DNA of 64,000 nt. It comes from Stenotrophomonas_A sp035629025 (GTDB taxonomy: Bacteria > Pseudomonadota > Gammaproteobacteria > Xanthomonadales > Xanthomonadaceae). The number at the start of each line of letters is the position of its first letter. The stretch's first letter is position 1. Of this stretch, positions 33,301 through 40,638 are shown piece by piece. The notes beneath the pieces were generated by a model that worked only from the letters and a program-made list of their open reading frames with translations, was not told the origin of the DNA and made no database searches. The translations under genes and the position numbers were made by a program. The stretch is taken from contig DASPIU010000051.1 in NCBI GenBank assembly GCA_035629025.1, positions 11,177 through 75,176 of the forward strand, given 5' to 3'.

Positions 33301-33605
33301 AGGTACACGCCGTCCTCGGTCTTGGTGCCCTCGCCCGGCTTGGTGATGGTGATGCTGTACGGGCCACCCACGCGCAGGCCGCGCGCGGTGTAGCGACCGG
33401 CCTCGTCAGTGGTGGCGCGGCTGACCGTGCCCGACTCCGAGTGAGTGATGGTCACTTCGGCACCAGCCACCGGCTGGCCGGCGTTGGTGGTGACCACGCC
33501 GCCGACACCTGCCGAGGTGCTCTGGGCAAAGGCGGGGGCGGCGGCAAGTGCGACCACGAGACCAAGCGCAAGCTTGGACAGGCGGAGCGGACGGGGGTGA
33601 GTCAT
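30360..33605 (-). CDS. Oar-like TonB-dependent receptor
   Basis: A 1081-residue outer-membrane receptor. The signal peptide (LSKLALGLVVALAAAPAFAQ) is followed by a carboxypeptidase-regulatory-like domain (residues about 25-105, VVTTNAGQPVAGAEVTITHSESGTVSRATTDEAGRYTARGL). The plug is at about 130-250 (GSEVFSATKMGAGTAIDQQKIEAMPS, GATVNAVTKSGTNEFHGSVYG), then a large barrel that ends in RYQF with the terminal Phe. This is the Oar/OmpA-related class of TonB-dependent transporters; substrates are mostly unknown. ATG 33605 is used because a start at 33671 precedes the signal peptide. A LacI-type palindrome lies 190 bp upstream, which suggests a sugar-linked cue. Confidence 0.92.
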   Translation of the reverse strand: MTHPRPLRLSKLALGLVVALAAAPAFAQSTSAGVGGVVTTNAGQPVAGAEVTITHSESGTVSRATTDEAGRYTARGLRVGGPYSITITKPGEGTKTEDGVYLTLNQVNTVNAQLAGDLTTLDTVTAVAVAGGSEVFSATKMGAGTAIDQQKIEAMPSINGNIQDYMRLDPRVAFVDRASGTISAGGQNPRFNSISIDGVSASDTFGLEGNNMPTRRQPVSMEAIEAIDINLSNYDVSIAAASGATVNAVTKSGTNEFHGSVYGSYRDGSWFGDNPDGSKFNGFDSEKTYGMTLGGPIVKDKLFFFANYEKFEQKAPGADLGSSALGKANAVIDMGDVARAQQIAQDTWGFDAGGLDSDGNTDLEEYALKLDWNISDAHRANLRYSKLEQSKLRINGMSSSSQASLSSYWYQHEKTNESYVGQVFSDWTDTFSTEFKVSYRDYSAVRVVPTTAPSVAIYFGGSQASPSGDVLYLGTETNSQNNVLQTKTWNYYGAGTWNLGDHELKFGVDYSDNEIYNYYGANSWGVYRFYGLDNFASGNWAQYDLSSEVYPGSIAADFKLKNIGLFVQDTWYVNSNLTLTLGLRGDRADTSPNPTYNAAASNYFGYNNSEVFSKDFLIQPRFGFNYTFDSERPTQLRGGVGLFQGDAPSVWISNSYSTTGYNYNSYTLYNPGTTPGVPFSPDGLNQNVPSASAVPPTQNVNFVGNDFKLPSTWKANLAFDHELPWYGIVGSAELLVTKVKNALYYQSLNIGPVVDGETQYSFLGPDGRELYWNPSKTGRAWASGDARYGRNSSYNNVFLIDNTDKGRTSQFTVSLTKPFSEDSDWSWTLGYTYTDATEVGSLTSSTASSGWGYQYAFNANSDTENTSRYEIKDRVTGQLNWHHKFFGDYQTQIGLFYEGRSGRPYSYVYVNDANGDTRTANDLFYVPSGPGDVLFGNLTTGGQFVANAAMEKSFFDWLAANPQLAKYAGSYAPANEFRAGWVNTFDVRISQELPGFFKGHKSEIWLDIQNVGNLLNKKWGQIYDYGFYADARVATLQGIYQGKYVYNYVSADKPTVANADADGFNVGVSQWSMQLGFRYQF

Positions 33606-33794
33606 GGGCGGTAGCCTCGATACGTTTGACGGATGCGGAAGACGGCTCAGCCCATGCCGCTTGATGGCCATGCGCTGCCTGATCTGGGGTTCCCTACCGA
33701 AGGCCTGGTTTCGGCCGTAACGGTTAACAACAGGTTAACACGGTAAAGACGAAATGTGACCGGCTCGTGACCAAAAGTCCGTTCGCCAGCACGG

Positions 33795-33810
33795 CTGCAA
33801 ACGCTTGCAG
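33795..33810 (-). promoter_or_regulatory. LacI-type palindrome upstream of the Oar-like receptor
   Basis: CTGCAAACGCTTGCAG is a 16-bp inverted repeat with a central CG and one mismatched pair, the textbook LacI-family form TGCAAnCGnTTGCA. Between it and the gene lie two GGTCAC copies and a pair of GTTAAC palindromes (about 33722-33738). It differs in sequence from the 951-964 element, so another regulator would be expected. The gap 33606-33948 holds only these elements. Confidence 0.6.
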
Positions 33811-33948
33811 CACAGAGACTTGGAGCGAATCAGGGACTTATGTGCAGGTGCAGCATGGCACCCGGCGCAAGGCAACGGTCAGACGTTCCTCACGGGCCCT
33901 GCACAGCGGCAGGGAGATGGGATGGCCGAGGTGGCCGACCGGGACGTC

Positions 33949-34548
33949 TCAGATCGTGGTCGGCAGCTTCAGATAGGTGCCAATGCCGTCGAGGAACATC
34001 TGCACCGAGATCGCCACCAGCAGCATGCCCATCAACCGCTCCAACGCCGACAGGGCGCGATGGCCGAGCAGCTTGTACAGCAGCGGCGAGCAGAACAGGA
34101 TCGCCGAGGTCGCGCCCCAGGCGATCATCAGGGCCAGGCTGAAGTCCGGCAGGCGGTGCGGCTCGCCGCTGCCCATCAGCATCACCGCGGCCATGCCAGA
34201 AGGGCCGGCGACCAAGGGGATAGCCAGCGGCACGATGAAGGGCTCGCCATCGGGAATCTCGCCCATCAGGCCCTCGGGGCGAGGGAAGATCATGCGGATA
34301 CCGATCAGGAACAGGACGATGCCACCGGCGATCGACACCGACTCCTGGCGCAGGTGCATCAACTCCAACGCGTACTTGCCGCCCCACAGGAAGCCCATCA
34401 GCACGCCCAGGGCGATCAGCAGCTCGCGGGCCAGGACGATGCGCTGGCGCGCCGGCGGCAGCGGCTTGAGCACACTGAGGAAGACCGGGATGTTGCCCAG
34501 CGGGTCGAGGATCAGGAACAGCAGCAGGGCGGCGGAGAGGATGGTCAT
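33949..34548 (-). CDS. MarC/UPF0056 family membrane protein
   Basis: A 199-residue, six-helix inner-membrane protein of the MarC family. The N-terminal half has LLLFLILDPLGNIPVFLSVLKPLPPARQR and the middle has GGIVLFLIGIRMIFP, then PFIVPLAIPLVAGPSGMAAVMLM, all family hallmarks; E. coli YhgN is a close type. The function of the family is unsettled, and MarC itself is not a multidrug pump. It lies 45 bp downstream of the SDR gene on the same strand. Confidence 0.9.
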   Translation of the reverse strand: MTILSAALLLFLILDPLGNIPVFLSVLKPLPPARQRIVLARELLIALGVLMGFLWGGKYALELMHLRQESVSIAGGIVLFLIGIRMIFPRPEGLMGEIPDGEPFIVPLAIPLVAGPSGMAAVMLMGSGEPHRLPDFSLALMIAWGATSAILFCSPLLYKLLGHRALSALERLMGMLLVAISVQMFLDGIGTYLKLPTTI

Positions 34549-34593
34549 CGGGAAAACCTGGGGAAGACGGTGCGGCGGATGCGGTTGCGGCGC

Positions 34594-35346
34594 TCAGAGC
34601 GCGGCAGCGGGCGCCTGCCAGATGTGGCCGCGGTGGACCGCGCCGGCCGGCGCCAGCAGGGTCACGCAGGCCTCGGCATAGGCCTGCGGCGCGATCGCCT
34701 CGCGGTCGTCGTCGTGCAGGAAGGCGCGCGCACGCAACGCGGTGCGCATCGGCCTTGGCTGCAGCGCCGACACCCGGACCGGTCCGGCGCTGGTTTCGCC
34801 ATGCAGGCTCGCGAGCAGGCCACGCTGGGCGTGCTGGGCCGCGCCATAGCCGCCCCAGTAGGCGTGGCCGACGCGCGCCGGGTCATCGAGCACGAACACC
34901 AGCGCGGCATCTTCGGCACGACGCAGCAGCGGCAGACAGGCCTGCGAAAGCCAGGCACGAGCGGTGAGGTTGACGTGCAGCACGCGCGCCAGCACTGCCG
35001 GGTCGGTCAGTTCCAGCGGCGTCAGGCCGGGGAAATCGGCCGCACAGTGCAGCACGCCGTCGAGGCGGCCGAGTTCTTCGTCGATGCGCTGCGCCAGCGT
35101 GGCATGGTCGTCCGCACTGGCGCCGGCCAGGTCGAAGGGGTAGATCAGCGGTTCGGGGCCGAGCGCGGCGATGCGGTCATACAGGCGTTCGAGTTTGGCC
35201 GGCTTGCGCCCGAGCAGCACGACGGTGGCGCCTGCTGCCGCCGCGGCCTGCGCCGCGACCGCGCCCAGCCCGCCGGCCGCGCCGGTCACCAGGATCACGC
35301 GCCCGTCGAGCGCGCCAGGCGCGCCACTCATCTGCACCTCGCTCAC
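34594..35346 (-). CDS. SDR family protein, YciK-like, lacking the catalytic lysine
   Basis: A 250-residue short-chain dehydrogenase/reductase-fold protein. The nucleotide-binding motif TGAAGGLG (about 21-28), GRK and the LHCAADF and LHVNLTARAWLSQ stretches resemble E. coli YciK. The active site is altered: the Ser position reads VFVLDDPAR without the usual serine and the YxxxK motif reads YGAAQ, so Lys is replaced by Gln. It may bind a nucleotide without normal redox activity. It overlaps grxD by 4 bp, so the two are translated together. Confidence 0.85.
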   Translation of the reverse strand: MSEVQMSGAPGALDGRVILVTGAAGGLGAVAAQAAAAAGATVVLLGRKPAKLERLYDRIAALGPEPLIYPFDLAGASADDHATLAQRIDEELGRLDGVLHCAADFPGLTPLELTDPAVLARVLHVNLTARAWLSQACLPLLRRAEDAALVFVLDDPARVGHAYWGGYGAAQHAQRGLLASLHGETSAGPVRVSALQPRPMRTALRARAFLHDDDREAIAPQAYAEACVTLLAPAGAVHRGHIWQAPAAAL

Positions 35347-35663
35347 GAAGCGTAGGCCTCGGCGACGATGCGCTTGAGTTCGCCGGATTCAAACAGTTCC
35401 AGGGTGATGTCACAGCCGCCGATCAGTTCGCCATGGATGAACAACTGCGGGAACGTCGGCCAGTTGGAATAACGCGGCAGGTTGGCACGGATCTCCGGCT
35501 CTTCGAGCACGTTGACCGTGTGCAGGCGCTCGGCACCGGCCGCCAGCAGGGCCTGCACGGCGCGGCTGGAAAAGCCGCACATCGGGAAGCGCGGCGTCCC
35601 CTTCATGAACAACACGATCGGGTGCCCTTCGACTTCCGCCTGGATGCGCTCCATCACCGGCAT
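35343..35663 (-). CDS. grxD: Monothiol glutaredoxin GrxD
   Basis: A 106-residue monothiol glutaredoxin with the CGFS motif (Cys29-Ser32) in FMKGTPRFPMCGFSSRAVQ, followed by WPTFPQLFIHGELIGGCDITLELFESGEL for glutathione binding. Proteins of this type carry [2Fe-2S] clusters, often with BolA partners, and deliver them to client proteins. It diverges from sodB with about 110 bp between, and its stop overlaps the SDR start. Confidence 0.96.
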   Translation of the reverse strand: MPVMERIQAEVEGHPIVLFMKGTPRFPMCGFSSRAVQALLAAGAERLHTVNVLEEPEIRANLPRYSNWPTFPQLFIHGELIGGCDITLELFESGELKRIVAEAYAS

Positions 35664-35772
35664 GGGGATTCTCCTGTGGTGGCGGCAGTGTCGACCTTCA
35701 GGTCGGATAGACTGCCCCCTGGTCCGTCATTGTAAGCACAGGCCGCGACCCACGTGGCCCCCACCCTCGCCC

Positions 35773-36351
35773 ATGCCGATCGAACTTTCTCCCCTGCCCT
35801 ACGACCGCGCGGCGTTGGCGCCGCACCTGTCGGCCGAAACGCTGGATTTCCACCACGGCAAGCACCAGCGCGCCTATGTCGAGCGGCTCAACGAATTGAT
35901 TGCCGGCACCGAATTCGCCGACCTGACACTGGAAGACATCGTGCGCCGCGCGCAGGGCAGCGTGTTCAACCAGGCCGCGCAGGTGTGGAACCACGAGTTC
36001 TACTGGCAGTGCCTGCGCCCGCGCGGCGGCGCCGAGCCCGGCGGCACGTTGGGCGAGAAGATCGCGCAGGCCTTCGGTGATTTCGCCCACTTTCGTGACG
36101 AGTTCAACCGCCGCGCGCTGGCGACCTTCGGCTCGGGCTGGACCTGGCTGGTGCAGCGCAGTGACGGCGGGCTGGCGGTGGTCAGCACCAGCAATGCGTC
36201 CACGCCGCTGACCGGCGAGGACACGCCGCTGCTGGCCTGCGACCTGTGGGAGCACGCCTATTACATCGATTACCGCAACGGCCGCGCGCAATACCTGGAA
36301 GCGTTCTGGAAGCTGGTGAACTGGGATTTCGTGGCGTCGCGGTTGCGCTGA
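35773..36351 (+). CDS. sodB: Superoxide dismutase, Fe/Mn family
   Basis: A 192-residue cytoplasmic superoxide dismutase. Metal ligands are in place: His27 (DFHHGKH), His74 (VWNHEFYW), Asp157 and His161 (CDLWEHAYYIDY). FNQAAQVWNHEFYW and FGSGWTWL favour the iron-type (SodB) group. It detoxifies superoxide. ATG 35773 begins MPIELSPLPYDRAALAPHLS, the standard N-terminus; upstream in-frame starts are unlikely. Confidence 0.95.
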   Translation: MPIELSPLPYDRAALAPHLSAETLDFHHGKHQRAYVERLNELIAGTEFADLTLEDIVRRAQGSVFNQAAQVWNHEFYWQCLRPRGGAEPGGTLGEKIAQAFGDFAHFRDEFNRRALATFGSGWTWLVQRSDGGLAVVSTSNASTPLTGEDTPLLACDLWEHAYYIDYRNGRAQYLEAFWKLVNWDFVASRLR

Positions 36352-36405
36352 GCCGCGCGCGTTTGCCTGCTCCCATCTGGCATGCAGGGACGCGGCTGGG
36401 GCCGT

Positions 36406-36481
36406 TGTGGGAGGGGCTTCAGCCCCGACGAACGGAGATGCCATCTGTTAGATCACGGTCGCGGCTGAAGCCGCTCCCACA
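36406..36481. repeat. REP-like inverted repeat pair
   Basis: Arms TGTGGGAGGGGCTTCAGCCC (36406 on) and GGCTGAAGCCGCTCCCACA (to 36481) match in 22 of 24 bases as inverted copies, with a 28-bp spacer. It is the GGAGCGGCTTCAGCCGCGAC family seen again at 40550-40573 and 44285-44383. It lies between convergent sodB and purK and could stabilise or end both transcripts. Confidence 0.85.
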
Positions 36482-36520
36482 GTGCACCCATCCAGCATTC
36501 CGGCGACGCTCCTGCAGCGA

Positions 36521-37677
36521 TCAGCCAACGCTGCCAGCGGCCTCTTCCAACCGCGCCACCACCGGCGCCACCTGATCCTGCCGCCCCAGCAACTTCCCGG
36601 CCTGACGCAGCGCCTGCGCCAGCGCCGCCGGGCTGTCGGCACGCAACGTCGCATGGCCCACCTTGCGGCCCGCTCGCGGCGTCTTGCCGTAGTCGTGCCA
36701 GTGCCCGCCGGGCACCTGCAGGAACGCGGCCGCATCGGGCATGCCGCCCAGCCAGTTGAGCATGCAGGCATGGCCACGCGCGGTGGTGTCACCGAGCGGC
36801 AACCCCAACAGCGCGCGCAGGTGATTCTCGAACTGCGAGGTCTCGGCGCCTTCGATGGTCCAGTGCCCGGAGTTGTGCACCCGCGGCGCCATCTCGTTGG
36901 CAAGCAGTTCGCCGTCGCGGCAGAACAGCTCCAGCGCGAACACGCCCACGTAGTCCAGGCGCGCGGCCAGGCGCTGCGCGTAATCGGCGGCGGTCGCCTG
37001 CAACGCAGCATCGACGCGCGCCGGTGCGAGGCTGGCGGAAAGCACACCGTCGACGTGCCAGTTCTCGGTCAGCGGCCAGGCGCGGAACTCGCCATCGCGG
37101 CCGCGCACGGCGACCACGCTGACTTCGCGCTGGAACGGCACGAAGGCTTCGACGATCAGGCCCACGGTGCCCGCCTGCGCGCCCAGCGCGTCCCACGCGG
37201 CTGCGGCGTCGGCGGGTGACTTGATCCGGAACTGGCCCTTGCCGTCGTAGCCGAGGCGGCGGGTCTTCAGAATGCACGGCGTGCCGATGCGCGCGAGCGC
37301 GTCATCAAGCTCGGCGCGGTCGGAAACCGCGGCAAATTCCGGCACCGGAATGCCTAACTCGCGGAACAGCGACTTCTCGCTCAGGCGATCCTGCGCCACC
37401 GCCAGCGCCTGCGGGCCGGGAAACACCGGGGCGTGGCCGAGCAGCCACTGCGTGCTGTCGGCAGGCACGTTCTCGAAATCGAAAGTCACCACATCCACGC
37501 CATCGACAAAGCGCGCCAGCGCCTGGCGGTCGTCGAACGCGCCCGGCTCCAGCGGTGCCAGCTGCGCGGCGCAGGCCTCGCTGGCGGGGTCGAGCAGCTT
37601 GAAGCGCAGGCCGAGCGGAGCGCCGGCCAGAATCATCATGCGGGCGAGCTGGCCGCCACCCAGGATGCCAACCGTGG

Positions 37678-37681
<4 letters not shown>
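36521..37681 (-). CDS. purK: 5-(carboxyamino)imidazole ribonucleotide synthase PurK
   Basis: A 386-residue ATP-grasp enzyme of purine synthesis that makes N5-CAIR from AIR, bicarbonate and ATP. Seen: GILGGGQLARMM at the N-terminus, KTRRLGYDGKGQ for ATP binding, VAVRGRDGE, NEMAPRVHNSGHWTIEG with the metal-binding Glu/Asn, and SQFENHLRAL. It overlaps purE by 4 bp; the pair works in consecutive steps. Confidence 0.97.
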
Positions 37682-38181
<500 letters not shown>

Positions 38182-38247
38182 GGCCCTACCCTGCCTCAAA
38201 GACGTATTCTAGCCGCCTTCCGGCAAGACCAAGAACCGACCCAGGCC

Positions 38248-38517
38248 ATGGACCGCAAACTGCTCGACCTGCTCTGCTCGCCCGATACCCGCCAGCCGCT
38301 GTCGTTGCTGGACAGCGCCGGGCTGGAAGCGCTGAACCGGGCGATCGCCGCCGGCGGCGTGCTCAAGGCCGATGGCAGCGCGCTGACCCAGCCACTGCGC
38401 GAGGCGCTGGTCAGCCGCGATCGCAAGCAGGTCTTCCGCGTCGAGGACGGCATTCCGGTGCTGCTGGCCGAAGAAGCCATCGACAGCAGCCAGCTTGCCG
38501 ATTTCCCCGGCCGCTGA
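38248..38517 (+). CDS. Trm112-like (UPF0434-type) small protein
   Basis: An 89-residue protein beginning MDRKLLDLLCSPDTRQPLSLL with a C-terminal half RKQVFRVEDGIPVLLAEEA, the Trm112p/UPF0434 pattern (LLxILxCPxxxGPL ... IRDGIPVML). Only the first Cys of the usual zinc-binding set is obvious, so metal binding is doubtful. Bacterial members have no firm role. It precedes nadC by 10 bp and is likely co-transcribed with it. Confidence 0.8.
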   Translation: MDRKLLDLLCSPDTRQPLSLLDSAGLEALNRAIAAGGVLKADGSALTQPLREALVSRDRKQVFRVEDGIPVLLAEEAIDSSQLADFPGR

Positions 38518-38527
38518 GTCACGCGCC

Positions 38528-39424
38528 ATGAACTCGTTGCTGCCCGCCGTCACCCTGCCGGCGTGGCTGACACAGGTGCAGGTGCAGGCTGATGCCGAGC
38601 GCGCCCTGGCCGAGGACATCGGCAGCGGCGATGTCACCGCCGCGTTGCTGCCCGACCGCTCCGATATTGCCTATCTGCTGTGCAAGCAGGATGCGGTGAT
38701 CGCGGGCCGGCCCTGGTTCGATGCCTGCCACCGTGCGCTCGACCCACAGGTGCGCATCGACTGGCGCGTGGCCGAAGGCGACCACGTCGCCGCTGGCACC
38801 GTGCTGGCCACCCTGGCCGGACGCAGCCGCAGCCTGGTCAGCGCTGAGCGCACCTCGCTCAACTTCCTGCAGACCCTCTCCGGCACCGCCACCACCACGG
38901 CGCGCCATGTCGCCGCAGTGGCCGGCACCGGCACGCGCATCCTCGACACCCGCAAGACCCTGCCCGGCCTGCGCCTGGCGCAGAAGTACGCGGTGCTGTG
39001 CGGCGGCGGCGAGAACCACCGCATCGGCCTGTTCGATACGGTGATGCTCAAGGAGAACCACATCCGCGCCGCCGGCTCGCTGCGTGCGGCGGTGGCGGCC
39101 GCGCGCCAGCAGCAGCCCACGTTGCCGCTGGTGGTGGAGGTCGAGGACCTGGAGCAGCTGCGCGAGGCCATGGCTGCCGGCTGCGAGCGCATCCTGATCG
39201 ACGACTTCGACCCGGCACTGCGGCGCGAGGCCGTGCGTATCGCCGCCAGCGTGCCCGCGCATGCGCGCATTCCGCTGGAAGTGTCTGGCAGCGTCGGCCT
39301 TGAGGGCCTGCGCGCCATAGCCGAAGACGGCGTCGACTACATCTCGATCGGCGCCCTGACCAAGCACGTCAGCGCCATCGACCTGTCGCTCAAGCTCGGT
39401 CCACCGCCCCATCACGCCACTTGA
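38528..39424 (+). CDS. nadC: Quinolinate phosphoribosyltransferase NadC
   Basis: A 298-residue enzyme that converts quinolinate and PRPP to nicotinate mononucleotide in NAD synthesis. Seen: EDIGSGDVTA near the N-terminus, ERTSLNFLQTLSGTAT, DTRKTLPGLRLAQKYAVLCGGGENHRIGLFDTVMLKENHI (substrate-binding Arg/Lys/His), VEVEDLEQ and LEVSGSVGLEGLRAIAEDGVDYISIGALTK. ATG 38528 (MNSLLPAV) is preferred to an in-frame start at 38495 that overlaps the upstream gene. Confidence 0.97.
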   Translation: MNSLLPAVTLPAWLTQVQVQADAERALAEDIGSGDVTAALLPDRSDIAYLLCKQDAVIAGRPWFDACHRALDPQVRIDWRVAEGDHVAAGTVLATLAGRSRSLVSAERTSLNFLQTLSGTATTTARHVAAVAGTGTRILDTRKTLPGLRLAQKYAVLCGGGENHRIGLFDTVMLKENHIRAAGSLRAAVAAARQQQPTLPLVVEVEDLEQLREAMAAGCERILIDDFDPALRREAVRIAASVPAHARIPLEVSGSVGLEGLRAIAEDGVDYISIGALTKHVSAIDLSLKLGPPPHHAT

Positions 39425-39469
39425 ACGACGCTCTGGCAGTGTGCCGTCAGCCCCCGACGTTCGCTGCCG

Positions 39470-40540
39470 ATGAAGCCAAATCCCCTGCTCCGATCCTGCG
39501 CCCTGCTGTTGCTGCTGGCCTGCGGCCGCGCTGGCGCCGCTGAAATCTGCGACCTGCCGCCGCGCTTTGGCCTCAGTGCCGCGGCCATCGCCATCACCCG
39601 CACCGCCTGCAATGAGCATCGTGCCTGGCACCAGCCTTTCATCGATACCCAGGGCCGCATTGCCAGCCTGAGCCTGACCGAAGCCGAACGCGGCGCGCTG
39701 GACTATGAAGGCCCGCCGGCCTGGTCGCGCGTGGCCGCGTACTGGCGCGAGAGCGGGCTGCTCGATTCGCTGGGAGATCGCCCCGGCGCGCGCAGTTGCA
39801 TGGCGCCGGACGGTTCGCGCTGGAGCGAGGTCGACTGCCGCGCGTTCCTGATCGACACCCCGTGGTCGGCGGCCTTCGTGTCCTGGGTGATGACCCGCGC
39901 CGGCGTCGCCGGTTTTCCCTCGTCGGCCCGCCATCTGGACTACATCCGCGCCGCCTTCCGTGCCCAGGATGGCGCTCCTTACGTTTTCAGCGACCCGGAA
40001 AACTCCAAGCCCGAGCCCGGCGACCTGCTGTGCATGTTGCGCGGCCGCGACGATGTCATCGGCTACGCCGGCCTCAGCGCCGCGTTGTCGAGTACCGGCG
40101 CCGTCGGCTGGCCTTCGCATTGCGACATCGTCATCGCCGCCAACGTCGGCGGCGACCGCACCCTGTACCTGATCGGCGGCAATGTCTTCAACACGGTGAT
40201 GATGCGCAAGCTGCCACTGGACCGCAGCGGTCGCCTGGTCCTGCCCAAGCCCCTGGCCACCGGCAACGGCAGCGAAGATGGCACCGGCATCGCCGTGGAC
40301 TGCTCCCCGGCCCGCGAAAGCCAATGCGACCTCAACCGCCGCGACTGGGCTGCGTTGTTGAAGCTGCGACCGGGGGCACTACTGGTGGTGCCGCCACCGC
40401 GCGCGCTGCCGACGATTACACCCAGCCCGACGACCACGCCCATGCCGCCTGGGTTTCCGCGCGTGGTGCCGCCGCGCCCGGTGCAGCAGCCACAGCCGGT
40501 GCCGGTGCCGGTGCGGCCGACAAACGGCCAGGACCCCTGA
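39470..40540 (+). CDS. DUF2272-like secreted protein
   Basis: A 356-residue exported protein: signal peptide MKPNPLLRSCALLLLLACGRAGA/AE, an N-terminal linker, then the DUF2272-like core TPWSAAFVSWVMTRAGV...ARHLDYIRAAF...PEPGDLLCMLR...GWPSHCDIVIA. That order (PWSAAF, H, HCD) resembles Cys/His-type cell-wall amidase folds, but the Cys position of such enzymes holds Ser-Ala, so catalysis is doubtful. The C-terminus is a Pro-rich tail (residues about 305-356). It follows nadC by 45 bp. Confidence 0.75.
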   Translation: MKPNPLLRSCALLLLLACGRAGAAEICDLPPRFGLSAAAIAITRTACNEHRAWHQPFIDTQGRIASLSLTEAERGALDYEGPPAWSRVAAYWRESGLLDSLGDRPGARSCMAPDGSRWSEVDCRAFLIDTPWSAAFVSWVMTRAGVAGFPSSARHLDYIRAAFRAQDGAPYVFSDPENSKPEPGDLLCMLRGRDDVIGYAGLSAALSSTGAVGWPSHCDIVIAANVGGDRTLYLIGGNVFNTVMMRKLPLDRSGRLVLPKPLATGNGSEDGTGIAVDCSPARESQCDLNRRDWAALLKLRPGALLVVPPPRALPTITPSPTTTPMPPGFPRVVPPRPVQQPQPVPVPVRPTNGQDP

Positions 40541-40549
40541 TACCGCACG

Positions 40550-40573
40550 GTCGCGGCTGAAGCCGCTCCTACA
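40550..40573 (+). repeat. REP-like single arm
   Basis: GTCGCGGCTGAAGCCGCTCC plus TACA, one arm of the repeat family at 36406-36481 and 44285-44383. It is immediately after the DUF2272-like gene. Confidence 0.8.
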
Positions 40574-40587
40574 ACGACCCCACAAAG

Positions 40588-40613
40588 AAAAAGCGGGCCG
40601 AAGCCCGCTTTTT
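40588..40613. terminator. Bidirectional terminator after pnp
   Basis: 11-bp stem AAAAAGCGGGC/GCCCGCTTTTT with loop CGAA, T-rich on both strands. It ends the pnp operon (minus) and the nadC-side transcript (plus). Confidence 0.92.
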
Positions 40614-40638
40614 CACAAGAACAAGAGATACCGGGCGA

